The notes below the pieces were generated by a model, which was not told where the DNA came from, did no database searches, and worked only from the letters and a program-made list of their open reading frames with translations. Positions 27,438 to 34,960 of a stretch of DNA of 64,000 bases are shown here, piece after piece. The position numbers and the translations under genes are program-made. Origin of the DNA: Chitinophagaceae bacterium (GTDB lineage: Bacteria > Bacteroidota > Bacteroidia > Chitinophagales > Chitinophagaceae); NCBI GenBank assembly GCA_016708765.1, contig JADJFD010000006.1, forward strand, positions 1 to 64,000. Direction: 5' to 3'. Each line of letters opens with the position of its first letter. Within the stretch, counting starts at the first letter, position 1.

Positions 27438-28169
27438 ATGGAAAAACAAACAGTCATATTCAGAGATCTCGGAAATGTGGACTACCAGGCAGCTTGGGAT
27501 TATCAGGAAAAGCTATTGAAGGAAAATGTAAGGAAGAAATCTGAAGCCGGAGAAGTAAAGGATTGGAAGGATATTGCAGATGCTAGTACAAAGCATTATC
27601 TGTTGTTTGTAGAGCATCCGCCAGTTTATACGTTGGGAAAAAGTGGAAATAAAGAGAATGTTTTATTAAATGATGAGGAATTAAAAGAAAAAAATATTCA
27701 ATTCTTTAGCACCAATCGAGGCGGAGATATTACTTTTCATGGCAATGACCAGATTGTTGGTTACCCGATTTTAGATTTGGAGAAGTTTTATACAGATATT
27801 GGCCGCTACCTACGTAATCTCGAAAAAGTCATCATCCTTACATTGGAAGAATATGGAATTAAAGGCGAACGATCTGCCGGGGAAACAGGTGTATGGATAG
27901 ATACTGCAACTCCAGGAAAGGAAAGAAAAATATGTGCAATTGGTGTTCGCTGTAGCCGCTGGATTACAATGCATGGTTTTGCTTTTAATGTAAATACAGA
28001 CCTTTCTTATTTTAATCATATAATACCTTGCGGAATTGCAAATAAGCAAGTAACATCTCTGGAAAAAGAATTGGGCTACAAAGCCAATATGGTTGAAGTA
28101 AAAGAAAAGGTGAAGCGAAATTTTGAAAAAGTATTTGAAGCGAAATTAGTATCAGAAGTCCTTCTCTAA
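27438..28169 (+). CDS. lipB: Lipoyl(octanoyl) transferase LipB
   Basis: Moves octanoyl groups from acyl carrier protein to lipoyl domains, the first step of protein lipoylation. Motifs: EHPPVYTLGKSG, NRGGDITFHGNDQIVGYPI, GETGVWID, KICAIGVRCSRWITMHGFAFNV, and the catalytic Cys in IPCGI. 243 residues fits. It overlaps the 3' end of the convergent gene by 18 nt. Confidence 0.95.
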   Translation: MEKQTVIFRDLGNVDYQAAWDYQEKLLKENVRKKSEAGEVKDWKDIADASTKHYLLFVEHPPVYTLGKSGNKENVLLNDEELKEKNIQFFSTNRGGDITFHGNDQIVGYPILDLEKFYTDIGRYLRNLEKVIILTLEEYGIKGERSAGETGVWIDTATPGKERKICAIGVRCSRWITMHGFAFNVNTDLSYFNHIIPCGIANKQVTSLEKELGYKANMVEVKEKVKRNFEKVFEAKLVSEVLL

Positions 28170-28886
28170 ATAGAATTTGTGCTTCTCTATCAGCTTTCCA
28201 TCTTCCGATAATTCAAAGGTAAACCAGCCTGCATGAAAGAAGTTGGCTTTATCTATCTTGAAGTTTTTCTCTTTAATGTCCTTTAGTTCGAATAAAAATG
28301 CTCTTTCTTCATCAAAGAATTTAATAGAATATTTTTTGGGTTTTTCATCATCCGGAAGATTAATATTTACATTACCGTCTCTGTAAGTATATACATGTAA
28401 TGATGGAATAAATCCTGGCGGTTTGCTTTTTACAGTAACCGGATTTGGTGTTGCTATAGTGTCTGTACCTGGGAATTTTCCAAGATTAACTACAAATGGA
28501 TTGGCAGGTTTTGAGGAATCGAGAGGAGATTGTGTAATAGTCTTAATTGTATCTTTTATCGGTCTTTTTGTATTACTGAACTGGTACATTCCTTTGTCTT
28601 GCTGAATGTATAAGCGGTAAAACATATGGTCATTCGTTGCAGTCATGTCTGCAAAACCATTTTGCGGCAAAGTAGGGTCTAATACTGTAAGGATTGTTTT
28701 GAAACCGCTAAGACTGTCAAACGAACGTTGAATACTTATTTGTTTTACATCGGGCAACGTATTTGTCCAACTCACAATGATGCGGTTATTGCCTACATTA
28801 TTTAATGAGAACTTTGGTAGTGTATCCTGTGCAAATGATTTGCAAGTTGTAAATAGTAAAAATAGAGGGATTAGTTTTTTCATATA
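28152..28886 (-). CDS. Exported protein with a fibronectin-like domain, function unknown
   Basis: From ATG 28886 the protein (244 residues) opens with a lipid- or Sec-type signal peptide (MKKLIPLFLLFTTCKSFAQ). Next comes a fibronectin-III-like strand pattern (NRIIVSWTNTLPDVKQISIQ, then HMFYRLYIQQ). The rest is Pro/Lys-rich with a final beta segment. Not recognised beyond this. Its tail overlaps lipB convergently. Confidence 0.65.
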   Translation of the reverse strand, partial: YMKKLIPLFLLFTTCKSFAQDTLPKFSLNNVGNNRIIVSWTNTLPDVKQISIQRSFDSLSGFKTILTVLDPTLPQNGFADMTATNDHMFYRLYIQQDKGMYQFSNTKRPIKDTIKTITQSPLDSSKPANPFVVNLGKFPGTDTIATPNPVTVKSKPPGFIPSLHVYTYRDGNVNINLPDDEKPKKYSIKFFDEERAFLFELKDIKEKNFKIDKANFFHAGWFTFELSEDGKLIEKHKFYLEKDF

Positions 28887-28975
28887 AATAAAACGAAATA
28901 AAAATTGCCTGACTGTCGGCAAATATTGATTCGTTTGTCTGATTTCTTCAAAGATAAGATAGCAAGGCTAAAATT

Positions 28976-29866
28976 TTAAAATATTAACGTTCTTTTACTC
29001 AATGATGCATTGCCTTGCAATCCACCACTATGTATCAATAGTAAATTACTACCCTCGGAAAAGTAGTTTTCCTTTATCATATCCATAATGGCATAGCATA
29101 ATTTTCCAGTATACACAAAATCAGTTGGGATGGATGTTTGATTATAGAATTCATTCATAAATTCAAGCAAGGCAGGTTTGTGTTTGGCATATCCACCAAA
29201 ATGGTAATTATGATTTACTGTTAAATTTCTTTCTGGTTTGTCAGTAATCTTTTTTATTGTTTCTTCCATTTCCAGATAATTTTTCAGCACACTAATAGCA
29301 ACTACTTGTTGTGTTGGAGAAATCTTTCTTAGTAATCCAGCTGCCATAGTTCCTGTTCCTGCAGCACAGCAAATATGTGAGTAGTTTTCTATTTTACAAT
29401 GGTCAAGAATAGTTGCTGCACCTGCTGCACCTTGTTTTCCAAAGCCACCTTCTGCTATTTGATAGTAATCAGTATTGTCTAATGCTGAAGGAATCTTTTT
29501 TTCTTGATAATCATTTCGGCTAATGAAAAAGAGTTGCATGCCTAGTTCTTTTGCCAGAGATAATGTATAAGATAAATCTTCCGCCTCTTCACCTCTTATT
29601 ATTCCTATGCTATGAAGTTGTTTGATTTTACAAATGGCTGCTGTTGCAAGAATATGATTTGACCATGCACCTCCGAATGTAAGAATCGTTTTTTTATTTT
29701 GTTGTTTTGCTTCTTCAATATAATATCTCAGTTTGAACCATTTGTTTCCTGAAATAAGAGGATGGATTTTGTCAAGTCGTAATACATCAACATTTACTTT
29801 TTTCCTCTTAAGCAATGGAATAGAAAGTTTGTCAATCGTTATATTTTCTGTGTTAATAGCTTGCAT
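28976..29866 (-). CDS. PLP-dependent ACC deaminase / D-cysteine desulfhydrase family
   Basis: 296 residues of the tryptophan-synthase-beta-like PLP fold. The lysine that binds PLP is in SGNKWFKLRYY, followed by TFGGAWSNHILATAA; CCAAGTGTMAAGLL binds the phosphate. The C-terminal HSGGLQGN is typical of the ACC deaminase/D-cysteine desulfhydrase group. Whether it acts on ACC, D-cysteine or something else cannot be read from sequence. Confidence 0.85.
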   Translation of the reverse strand: MQAINTENITIDKLSIPLLKRKKVNVDVLRLDKIHPLISGNKWFKLRYYIEEAKQQNKKTILTFGGAWSNHILATAAICKIKQLHSIGIIRGEEAEDLSYTLSLAKELGMQLFFISRNDYQEKKIPSALDNTDYYQIAEGGFGKQGAAGAATILDHCKIENYSHICCAAGTGTMAAGLLRKISPTQQVVAISVLKNYLEMEETIKKITDKPERNLTVNHNYHFGGYAKHKPALLEFMNEFYNQTSIPTDFVYTGKLCYAIMDMIKENYFSEGSNLLLIHSGGLQGNASLSKRTLIF

Positions 29867-29898
29867 ATAAAAGCAGGGATGTCTGAACGAAATTAGTT

Positions 29899-29906
29899 TA
29901 AATTTG
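29899..29906 (+). promoter_or_regulatory. Putative -7 box for the nucleotidyltransferase gene
   Basis: TAAATTTG, 43 nt before the start at 29950, in the divergent spacer. Confidence 0.4.
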
Positions 29907-29949
29907 TGCTCAATATAAAATGAACCACATTCAATAACTAAAAAAGAAT

Positions 29950-30846
29950 ATGAAACCTACATTAGTAATTTTAGCTGCTGGCATGGCCTCCCGATATGGA
30001 AGTATGAAACAAGTGGAAGGGTTTGGTCCCAGTGGAGAAACAATCATGGACTATTCTATATTCGATGCCATCCGTGCAGGGTTTGGAAAAGTTGTTTTTA
30101 TAATCCGTAAAGAGTTTGTTGAAAATTTTAAATCAGTTTTTGAGCCAAAGTTGAAGAACCGGATTGCAACAGCATATGTTTTTCAGGAACTCGATTCTTA
30201 TTCCGAAGGGTTTGAAAGAAATCCTGAAAGAACAAAACCTTGGGGAACAGCACATGCAGTTTTGTGTGCAGCTGAAGTTGTAAAAGAACCTTTCGCTGTA
30301 ATAAATGCAGATGATTTTTATGGAAGTAATGCTTTTAATAATGCAGCTACATTTTTAAATGTAGGATGCACTGAAAATAACTATGCTATTGTTGGGTATG
30401 ATTTGCTGAAGACATTGTCAGCACATGGAACTGTAAACAGAGGTGTATGCAGCTTAGATAATAATGGAAATTTGGCATCTGTGACTGAGCGAATCAATAT
30501 TGCGAAGAAAGGAGATATTATTACTTGTGAAGATGGATTGGAGCCATCGGTGCTTTCAGAAAATACAAGAGTGTCAATGAACTTCTGGTGTTTTCATCCT
30601 TCCTTTTTTGCCTATACAAAAGAGTTGTTTGATCAATTTTTAACGGAAGTTGGGGCAGAGCTTAAGTCAGAATTTTTTATTCCAATTGTTGCCGATCAGT
30701 TTATAAAAAAAGGCGGCACTATTGAAGTGATACCAACAACTTCATTATGGTTTGGCGTAACATATAAAGAAGATGCTCCTTTCGTGAAGGAGTCATTGGA
30801 TATGCTAATAGCTAATGGAGAATATCCATCTAATCTTTGGCAGTAA
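29950..30846 (+). CDS. Sugar-phosphate nucleotidyltransferase-like protein
   Basis: 298 residues of the NTP-transferase fold. The nucleotide loop is LAAGMASRYGSMKQ, an unusual variant of GxGxRxxPLT. PWGTAHAVLCAAEVV and INADDFYG follow, the latter with the metal Asp pair. The substrate sugar is unknown. Common as a single gene in Bacteroidota. Confidence 0.8.
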   Translation: MKPTLVILAAGMASRYGSMKQVEGFGPSGETIMDYSIFDAIRAGFGKVVFIIRKEFVENFKSVFEPKLKNRIATAYVFQELDSYSEGFERNPERTKPWGTAHAVLCAAEVVKEPFAVINADDFYGSNAFNNAATFLNVGCTENNYAIVGYDLLKTLSAHGTVNRGVCSLDNNGNLASVTERINIAKKGDIITCEDGLEPSVLSENTRVSMNFWCFHPSFFAYTKELFDQFLTEVGAELKSEFFIPIVADQFIKKGGTIEVIPTTSLWFGVTYKEDAPFVKESLDMLIANGEYPSNLWQ

Positions 30847-30857
30847 TGATATTTAAT

Positions 30858-30893
30858 AAAAAAAGCTATCCACAGAAACGGATAGCTTTTTTT
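30858..30893. terminator. Bidirectional terminator
   Basis: Stem of 14 bp including A/T flanks (30858-30871 with 30880-30893). It serves the nucleotidyltransferase on plus and the protease gene (stop 30912) on minus. Confidence 0.8.
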
Positions 30894-30911
30894 ATTTACG
30901 AATTGGTTTAA

Positions 30912-31517
30912 TTAATCGCCTTTTACCATAAATACAAAGTCTTGAATTTTCTTTACTTGCTGAACTTTGCCAAGTCCGGCAACCGAAGATTTAGAAGAAA
31001 GCTTTATGTTTTTGTAAAGAGAATTGGTCTTCAACTCTTCTAACGCCTTATAAATATATTTTGATTGTACAGCAAAAACTGCACTCTCAGCATTTGTTTT
31101 CTTTGCACTTAATACACCAATCACCTCGCCTCGTTGATTAAAAACAGGGCCTCCGCTATTGCCCGGATCTGCAGGAATTGCAATCTGGCAGCTAAGTGTA
31201 TCACCATTGTTGCCCGTTTTGGCACTCATGTATCCTTCGCCATATACAATTTCATCTCTCGGATAACCTAATGTAAAAATTGGTTCAGCTACGTTAGCAG
31301 AAGTTTTACTAATGCCATACGGCAATACTGAAAATGGCTTAAAGCTTTCATCATCAATTTTAATAATTGCAACATCTCTGTTTATATCAAGTTTCAATAC
31401 AATTGCATTGAATTTGTCACCTTTCTCATTAAAGACACTGATGTTTCTAGAGTTCTTTACAACGTGGGCATTAGTAATCATTAAGCCCTTGGCATCAATA
31501 AAAAAAGCCTGTACCAA
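30912..31517 (-). CDS. Trypsin-like (S1C) protease domain, C-terminal part
   Basis: 201 residues of a DegP/HtrA-like serine protease without PDZ. The triad is visible: His in TNAHVV, Asp in NRDVAIIKID and Ser in ADPGNSGGPVF. The true N terminus lies in the 31495-32022 frame: TGFFIDAKGLMITNAHVV is restored by removing one base from a seven-base run (plus 31500-31506). Active site predicted to be periplasmic. Confidence 0.85.
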   Translation of the reverse strand: MVQAFFIDAKGLMITNAHVVKNSRNISVFNEKGDKFNAIVLKLDINRDVAIIKIDDESFKPFSVLPYGISKTSANVAEPIFTLGYPRDEIVYGEGYMSAKTGNNGDTLSCQIAIPADPGNSGGPVFNQRGEVIGVLSAKKTNAESAVFAVQSKYIYKALEELKTNSLYKNIKLSSKSSVAGLGKVQQVKKIQDFVFMVKGD

Positions 31518-32022
31518 CAGTTTTATAAGAAATGGATGGCTCTGATGACTTTTGACCTTTTACTACGGCCAAATCATTTTCAAGTCGATCAGTTTTTGTT
31601 TTTGCAGCATCAACCTTTCTGCTTAATTCCAAATAATCTGCCGAGGAGGGGGGTTTAGGAGAAACTGACCAAACCAAAGCACTTAGACTAATAGTAGTAA
31701 CACCAGCAATAACAGCAGCAATTGCAGCCACTCTCTTATATCTATTGAATAGATAAATAACTTTCGCCTTACCTTTTAATCTTGTAGAGTCAATTTTTCC
31801 TTGCTCAGCTAATTGTGTATGAACATCGTTTAAAGAAGAACGGAATTTTTTCCATTCGCCAAAGCGGTTCATTTGCTGTAAGAACAATGTATGCTCCACC
31901 ACCAATTGGTCGATCTCCGCATTAGTTTTACGTAGATTTTCAAATTGTAATCTTTCATCTGGGTTCATTTCACCCTTGATGTATCTTTCTACAGCGTCTA
32001 AAACTTTAATATCCCCCATCAC
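31495..32022 (-). CDS. Cytosolic anti-sigma-like domain plus membrane anchor of the same protease
   Basis: 175 residues. A helical cytosolic domain (VERYIKGEMNPDERLQFENL, like the start of Bacteroidota anti-sigma proteins) is followed by one membrane helix (VAAIAAVIAGVTTISLSALVW, residues about 95-115), a coiled coil, and the start of the protease domain. The start overlaps the upstream sigma-factor gene by 17 nt. Full gene 30912-32022, about 369 residues. The anti-sigma reading is inference from position and composition. Confidence 0.7.
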   Translation of the reverse strand: MMGDIKVLDAVERYIKGEMNPDERLQFENLRKTNAEIDQLVVEHTLFLQQMNRFGEWKKFRSSLNDVHTQLAEQGKIDSTRLKGKAKVIYLFNRYKRVAAIAAVIAGVTTISLSALVWSVSPKPPSSADYLELSRKVDAAKTKTDRLENDLAVVKGQKSSEPSISYKTVGTGFFY

Positions 32023-32587
32023 CGTTTCCGTTTTTATAATCAGTAAAAAATATTTTTTTCAATCTCATTAGGCACTTGTACTTCTGGTTTTTGGCATTAT
32101 CAGCATTAGTGTAACCAAAATTTGCTGCAATTACCTGCATATTCTGCTTTTGTAAGTAATATGCTTCCAAAAGGCTTTTGCAAGGCTCACCCAGATTGAT
32201 CAATGCCTTTTCCATTATTTCAAATTCGACATTTACCCTTTCATGCTCCTCAATCTCATTTTCTACAGGTACCAAATCATCCAGATTATCGCTGGTGGCA
32301 GAAAACCTGTTTTGCTGTTGTAACCGCTTGAGCCACAATCTTCTTGCCACAGAATATATAAAAGTTTTTATCTGGCAATTCAATTCAAAAGTTCCAGATC
32401 TTACTTTTTCGTAAAGTACGATCATAGCTTCCTGAAAAATATCTTTTGCATCATCCGAAGAGCCGTTGTTATTGATTATCAGGGACTGAACCATATTAAA
32501 GTTCTCCTGATAAATCGTTTCAACGGCCTTTTTGTCGCTGATTCCTAAACCTTTCAAAAGTGCATTCTCGTCTTGCTGATCCTTCAC
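32006..32587 (-). CDS. ECF-type RNA polymerase sigma factor
   Basis: 193 residues. Region 2 runs through DAKDIFQEAMIVLYEKV and the -10-binding helix TFIYSVARRLWLKRLQ. Region 4 is LLEAYYLQKQNMQVIAANFGYTNADNAKNQKYKCLMRLKK's helix-turn-helix (shown by its Ala/Asn-rich turn). The family is typical of Bacteroidota. It is first in a two-gene unit with the membrane protease, suggesting a sigma/membrane-regulator pair. Confidence 0.85.
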   Translation of the reverse strand: MKDQQDENALLKGLGISDKKAVETIYQENFNMVQSLIINNNGSSDDAKDIFQEAMIVLYEKVRSGTFELNCQIKTFIYSVARRLWLKRLQQQNRFSATSDNLDDLVPVENEIEEHERVNVEFEIMEKALINLGEPCKSLLEAYYLQKQNMQVIAANFGYTNADNAKNQKYKCLMRLKKIFFTDYKNGNGDGGY

Positions 32588-32764
32588 ATTCTATTATTTA
32601 ATACAGAAAATTAAAAATAGTAACCCTTCCGGATTACAAGAAATTAATTATTAACAAAAGGATGGTTTTTGTGGTCTCAGAAAAAATAATTGTAAATCTT
32701 GGGTTACCTTTTTCTGTTTTGGGAATAAACAACGAAATATTTCAAACAATAAAAAATACACAAA

Positions 32765-32950
32765 ATGAAGAAGTTTTTTGCAATTGCAGTTATCGCTATC
32801 GCTTTCGTAGCATGTAACAATGATGCTGAAAAGAAGCCAGCTGAAGATACAACTGTTGTTGTTGCTCCAGTTGACACAACTGTTGTTGTTGCTCCAGTTG
32901 ACACAACTGTTGTTGTTGCTCCAGCTGATACTACTGCTCCAAAAATGTAA
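32765..32950 (+). CDS. Small lipoprotein with DTTVVVAPV repeats
   Basis: 61 residues: signal peptide with lipobox FVAC (Cys at residue 17), an acidic linker, then three copies of a nine-residue DTTVVVAPV unit encoded by near-exact 27-bp DNA repeats. Function unknown. Length may vary between strains because of the repeats. Confidence 0.65.
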   Translation: MKKFFAIAVIAIAFVACNNDAEKKPAEDTTVVVAPVDTTVVVAPVDTTVVVAPADTTAPKM

Positions 32951-32971
32951 GAATTTAAGGCAAGCAAGCAT

Positions 32972-33004
32972 AAAGGCCTTCCCTTTTGGGAAGGTCTTTT
33001 TTTT
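32972..33004 (+). terminator. Terminator after the repeat lipoprotein
   Basis: Stem of about ten pairs (AGGCCTTCCC with GGGAAGGTCT, one G-T pair), then eight T. Confidence 0.85.
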
Positions 33005-33050
33005 CACCAAAAGACAGCAAAATTCATTCGCCTTTCGTATTATTTAAGGC

Positions 33051-33058
33051 TACCTTTG
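33051..33058 (+). promoter_or_regulatory. Putative -7 box for the helicase gene
   Basis: TACCTTTG 23 nt before GTG 33082. It argues against the in-frame ATG at 32986, which lies before the box and inside the terminator. Confidence 0.5.
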
Positions 33059-33081
33059 CCGCCTTATCAAATTATTTATCA

Positions 33082-34626
33082 GTGTCCACATTTGAAGCAT
33101 TAGGAATTGAAGAAGGATTACTTCAATCCATTAAAGTATTAGGTTTTACAGAACCTACACCAATCCAGGAAAAAGCGATACCTGTATTATTACAAGGAAC
33201 AAAAGATTTTATTGGCTTGGCGCAAACCGGAACCGGAAAAACTGCAGCCTTTGGCTTGCCGCTTTTGCAATTAATAAAAAAGGAAGATCGGTTTCCACAA
33301 GCCCTGATTGTTTGCCCTACCAGAGAATTGTGTTTGCAAATAACTAAAGACCTTACAACTTTTAGAAGTAAGAAAGATAATATTTCCGTTACGGCCGTTT
33401 ATGGGGGTACTTCAATCTCAATGCAGATTCGGGATTTGAAAAGAGGAACACATATAGTAGTCGCAACGCCGGGTCGTTTGATTGATCTAATCGAAAGAAA
33501 AGCAATCAACCTAGAACAAATACATTATGTGGTGTTAGATGAGGCAGATGAAATGCTGAACATGGGTTTCAAGGAAGATATTGAGTTTATACTGAAGAAT
33601 ACACCCAATCGTCAAAGTACTTGGTTGTTTAGTGCTACTATGCCACCGGAAATTCGCCAGGTTAGCAAGAAATATATGGACAAGCCTTTTGAAATAACAA
33701 TAGGTAAAACCAATGCAAATGCAGCGCTTATAGATCATCAATACTACGCTACACAGCATCATAACAGATACGAAGTACTAAAAAGAATCATTGACTTTAA
33801 TCCCGGCATTTATGGAATTGTATTTGCCAGAACTAAGGCCGATACACAAGATATTGCTGAAAGATTAACAAGAGAAGGATACGATATTGATGCTATACAT
33901 GGAGATTTAACCCAGCAACAAAGAGATAAAGTGATGGGGCTTTTCCGTGATAAGAGTATTCAATTGTTAATTGCAACAGATGTTGCGGCAAGAGGAATTG
34001 ACGTTACTGGCATTACCCATGTAATTAATTTCGAACTACCGGATGATGTGGAAGTGTACACCCATAGAAGTGGACGTACAGGTAGAGCTGGAAAAAGTGG
34101 CGTTTCTGTTTCTATTGTTACTCCAAAAGAAACATATCGTCTTCGCCAGATAGAAAGAATCATGAATGCCAAGGCACATAGAATGGATATTCCAACTGGT
34201 AAAGACGTTTGCCGGAAACAGTTTTTCCATTTTATTGATAAAATGTTAAGTGCTGATATCAGCAATGGCGAATACGAAACTTATTTGCCAACACTAAAAG
34301 AAAAGTTTGCTGAAGTAGATAAAGAGGAGATATTACAAAGAGTAGCGGCATTGGAGTTTGATAGATTTTTGAAGTATTATGAGAATGCTGCCGACCTCAA
34401 TATAAGAACGGACGATAGAAAAAGTGACAGAAGAGGCGAACGATCAGAGAGGCCATCCTCACCTAGAGACCGGGATACGAAAGGAAGACAATTCAGTGGT
34501 GGCAGTGGTTACCAACGATTGTTTGTAAACCTTGGGACAAAAGACGGGTTTTACAAAGCAAGTTTCTTACAATTTATTCTTGATATGAGTGATCTAAAAA
34601 AGAGGTATTGGGGAAAATTGATATGA
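33082..34626 (+). CDS. DEAD-box RNA helicase (DeaD/DbpA type)
   Basis: About 514 residues in frame from GTG 33082. All helicase motifs are seen: Q motif (GFTEPTPIQEKAIP), AQTGTGKT, PTRELCLQ, TPGRLID, DEAD, SAT, and RGIDVTGITHVINFE with HRSGRTGRAGKSG. A charged Arg-rich linker precedes a DbpA-type RNA-binding domain (RLFVNLGTKDGFYKASFLQF). The frame breaks at a six-A run (34596-34601). One more A continues through 34627-34757, ending GRKIRMNDAESGGGRR, so the intact gene is 33082-34757. Role: rRNA or mRNA remodelling. Confidence 0.92.
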   Translation: MSTFEALGIEEGLLQSIKVLGFTEPTPIQEKAIPVLLQGTKDFIGLAQTGTGKTAAFGLPLLQLIKKEDRFPQALIVCPTRELCLQITKDLTTFRSKKDNISVTAVYGGTSISMQIRDLKRGTHIVVATPGRLIDLIERKAINLEQIHYVVLDEADEMLNMGFKEDIEFILKNTPNRQSTWLFSATMPPEIRQVSKKYMDKPFEITIGKTNANAALIDHQYYATQHHNRYEVLKRIIDFNPGIYGIVFARTKADTQDIAERLTREGYDIDAIHGDLTQQQRDKVMGLFRDKSIQLLIATDVAARGIDVTGITHVINFELPDDVEVYTHRSGRTGRAGKSGVSVSIVTPKETYRLRQIERIMNAKAHRMDIPTGKDVCRKQFFHFIDKMLSADISNGEYETYLPTLKEKFAEVDKEEILQRVAALEFDRFLKYYENAADLNIRTDDRKSDRRGERSERPSSPRDRDTKGRQFSGGSGYQRLFVNLGTKDGFYKASFLQFILDMSDLKKRYWGKLI

Positions 34627-34757
34627 AGGAAATGACGAGTTGGATTGAGATTGAGCCTTCTGCCGGAAGCAAAATGATAAAAGCTATTGATGGCAAGAAC
34701 TACCGTGGCCGAAAAATCAGAATGAATGATGCTGAATCAGGTGGTGGAAGAAGATAA
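34627..34757 (+). CDS. C-terminal end of the DEAD-box helicase, out of frame
   Basis: The segment encodes KEMTSWIEIEPSAGSKMIKA and RGRKIRMNDAESGGGRR, the second half of the DbpA-type RNA-binding domain. It is joined to the upstream gene if one A is added at 34596-34601. Confidence 0.75.
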
Positions 34758-34769
34758 TTTTTAAAAAGA

Positions 34770-34800
34770 TTTGAAATCCTGAACAAGAAAGCTATATTTG
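34770..34800 (+). promoter_or_regulatory. Promoter of the aromatic amino acid operon
   Basis: TTTG at 34770-34773 and TATATTTG at 34793-34800, spaced by 19 nt, both perfect for the Bacteroidota housekeeping promoter. Transcription should start close to 34804-34808, so the leader reading frame is nearly leaderless. Confidence 0.75.
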
Positions 34801-34807
34801 AAATCTA

Positions 34808-34897
34808 ATGAAAGCAACAAGGTCATATTTTGGTTTCTATTTTACATACTTCTTTTATCAAAAGAGGCCGGGAATGCTTTTGTTGAAACTAAATTAA
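34808..34897 (+). CDS. Phe/Tyr-rich leader peptide of the pheA operon
   Basis: A 29-codon frame, ATG to TAA, too short for usual gene calling. Residues 6-17 are SYFGFYFTYFFY: five Phe and four Tyr in twelve codons. It begins 7 nt after the -7 box. It lies upstream of a terminator and of the genes for prephenate dehydratase and dehydrogenase, which make Phe and Tyr. Such composition and position are the hallmarks of an attenuation leader peptide whose translation stalls when charged tRNA-Phe or tRNA-Tyr is scarce. No known function as a protein is implied. Confidence 0.85.
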   Translation: MKATRSYFGFYFTYFFYQKRPGMLLLKLN

Positions 34898-34951
34898 GAA
34901 CAACTAAAAATCAACATAAAAAAGTCCCGGTCACAACAGACCGGGATTTTT
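34866..34951 (+). promoter_or_regulatory. Terminator/antiterminator of the aromatic operon (attenuator)
   Basis: The terminator is a perfect 8-bp stem TCCCGGTC (34925-34932) with GACCGGGA (34939-34946), extended by A/T pairs and followed by five T; it ends 10 nt before pheA. The antiterminator is GGCCGGGA at 34866-34873, inside the leader-peptide codons 20-22. It can pair with the same 34925-34932 arm over eight pairs (one G-U). The two structures exclude each other. No obvious segment that masks 34866-34873 when the ribosome is absent was found. Confidence 0.8.
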
Positions 34952-34960
34952 GTTTTAAGT

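Noticed and set aside
32986..33081. Longer N terminus of the helicase from ATG 32986
   Set aside because: It would start inside the preceding terminator and upstream of the -7 box at 33051; GTG 33082 fits the family start.
34919..34951. Hairpin before pheA as only the terminator of the helicase gene
   Set aside because: It lies about 160 bp from the helicase end, behind a strong promoter and a Phe/Tyr-rich frame, and its 5' arm has a competing partner; the attenuator reading explains more.
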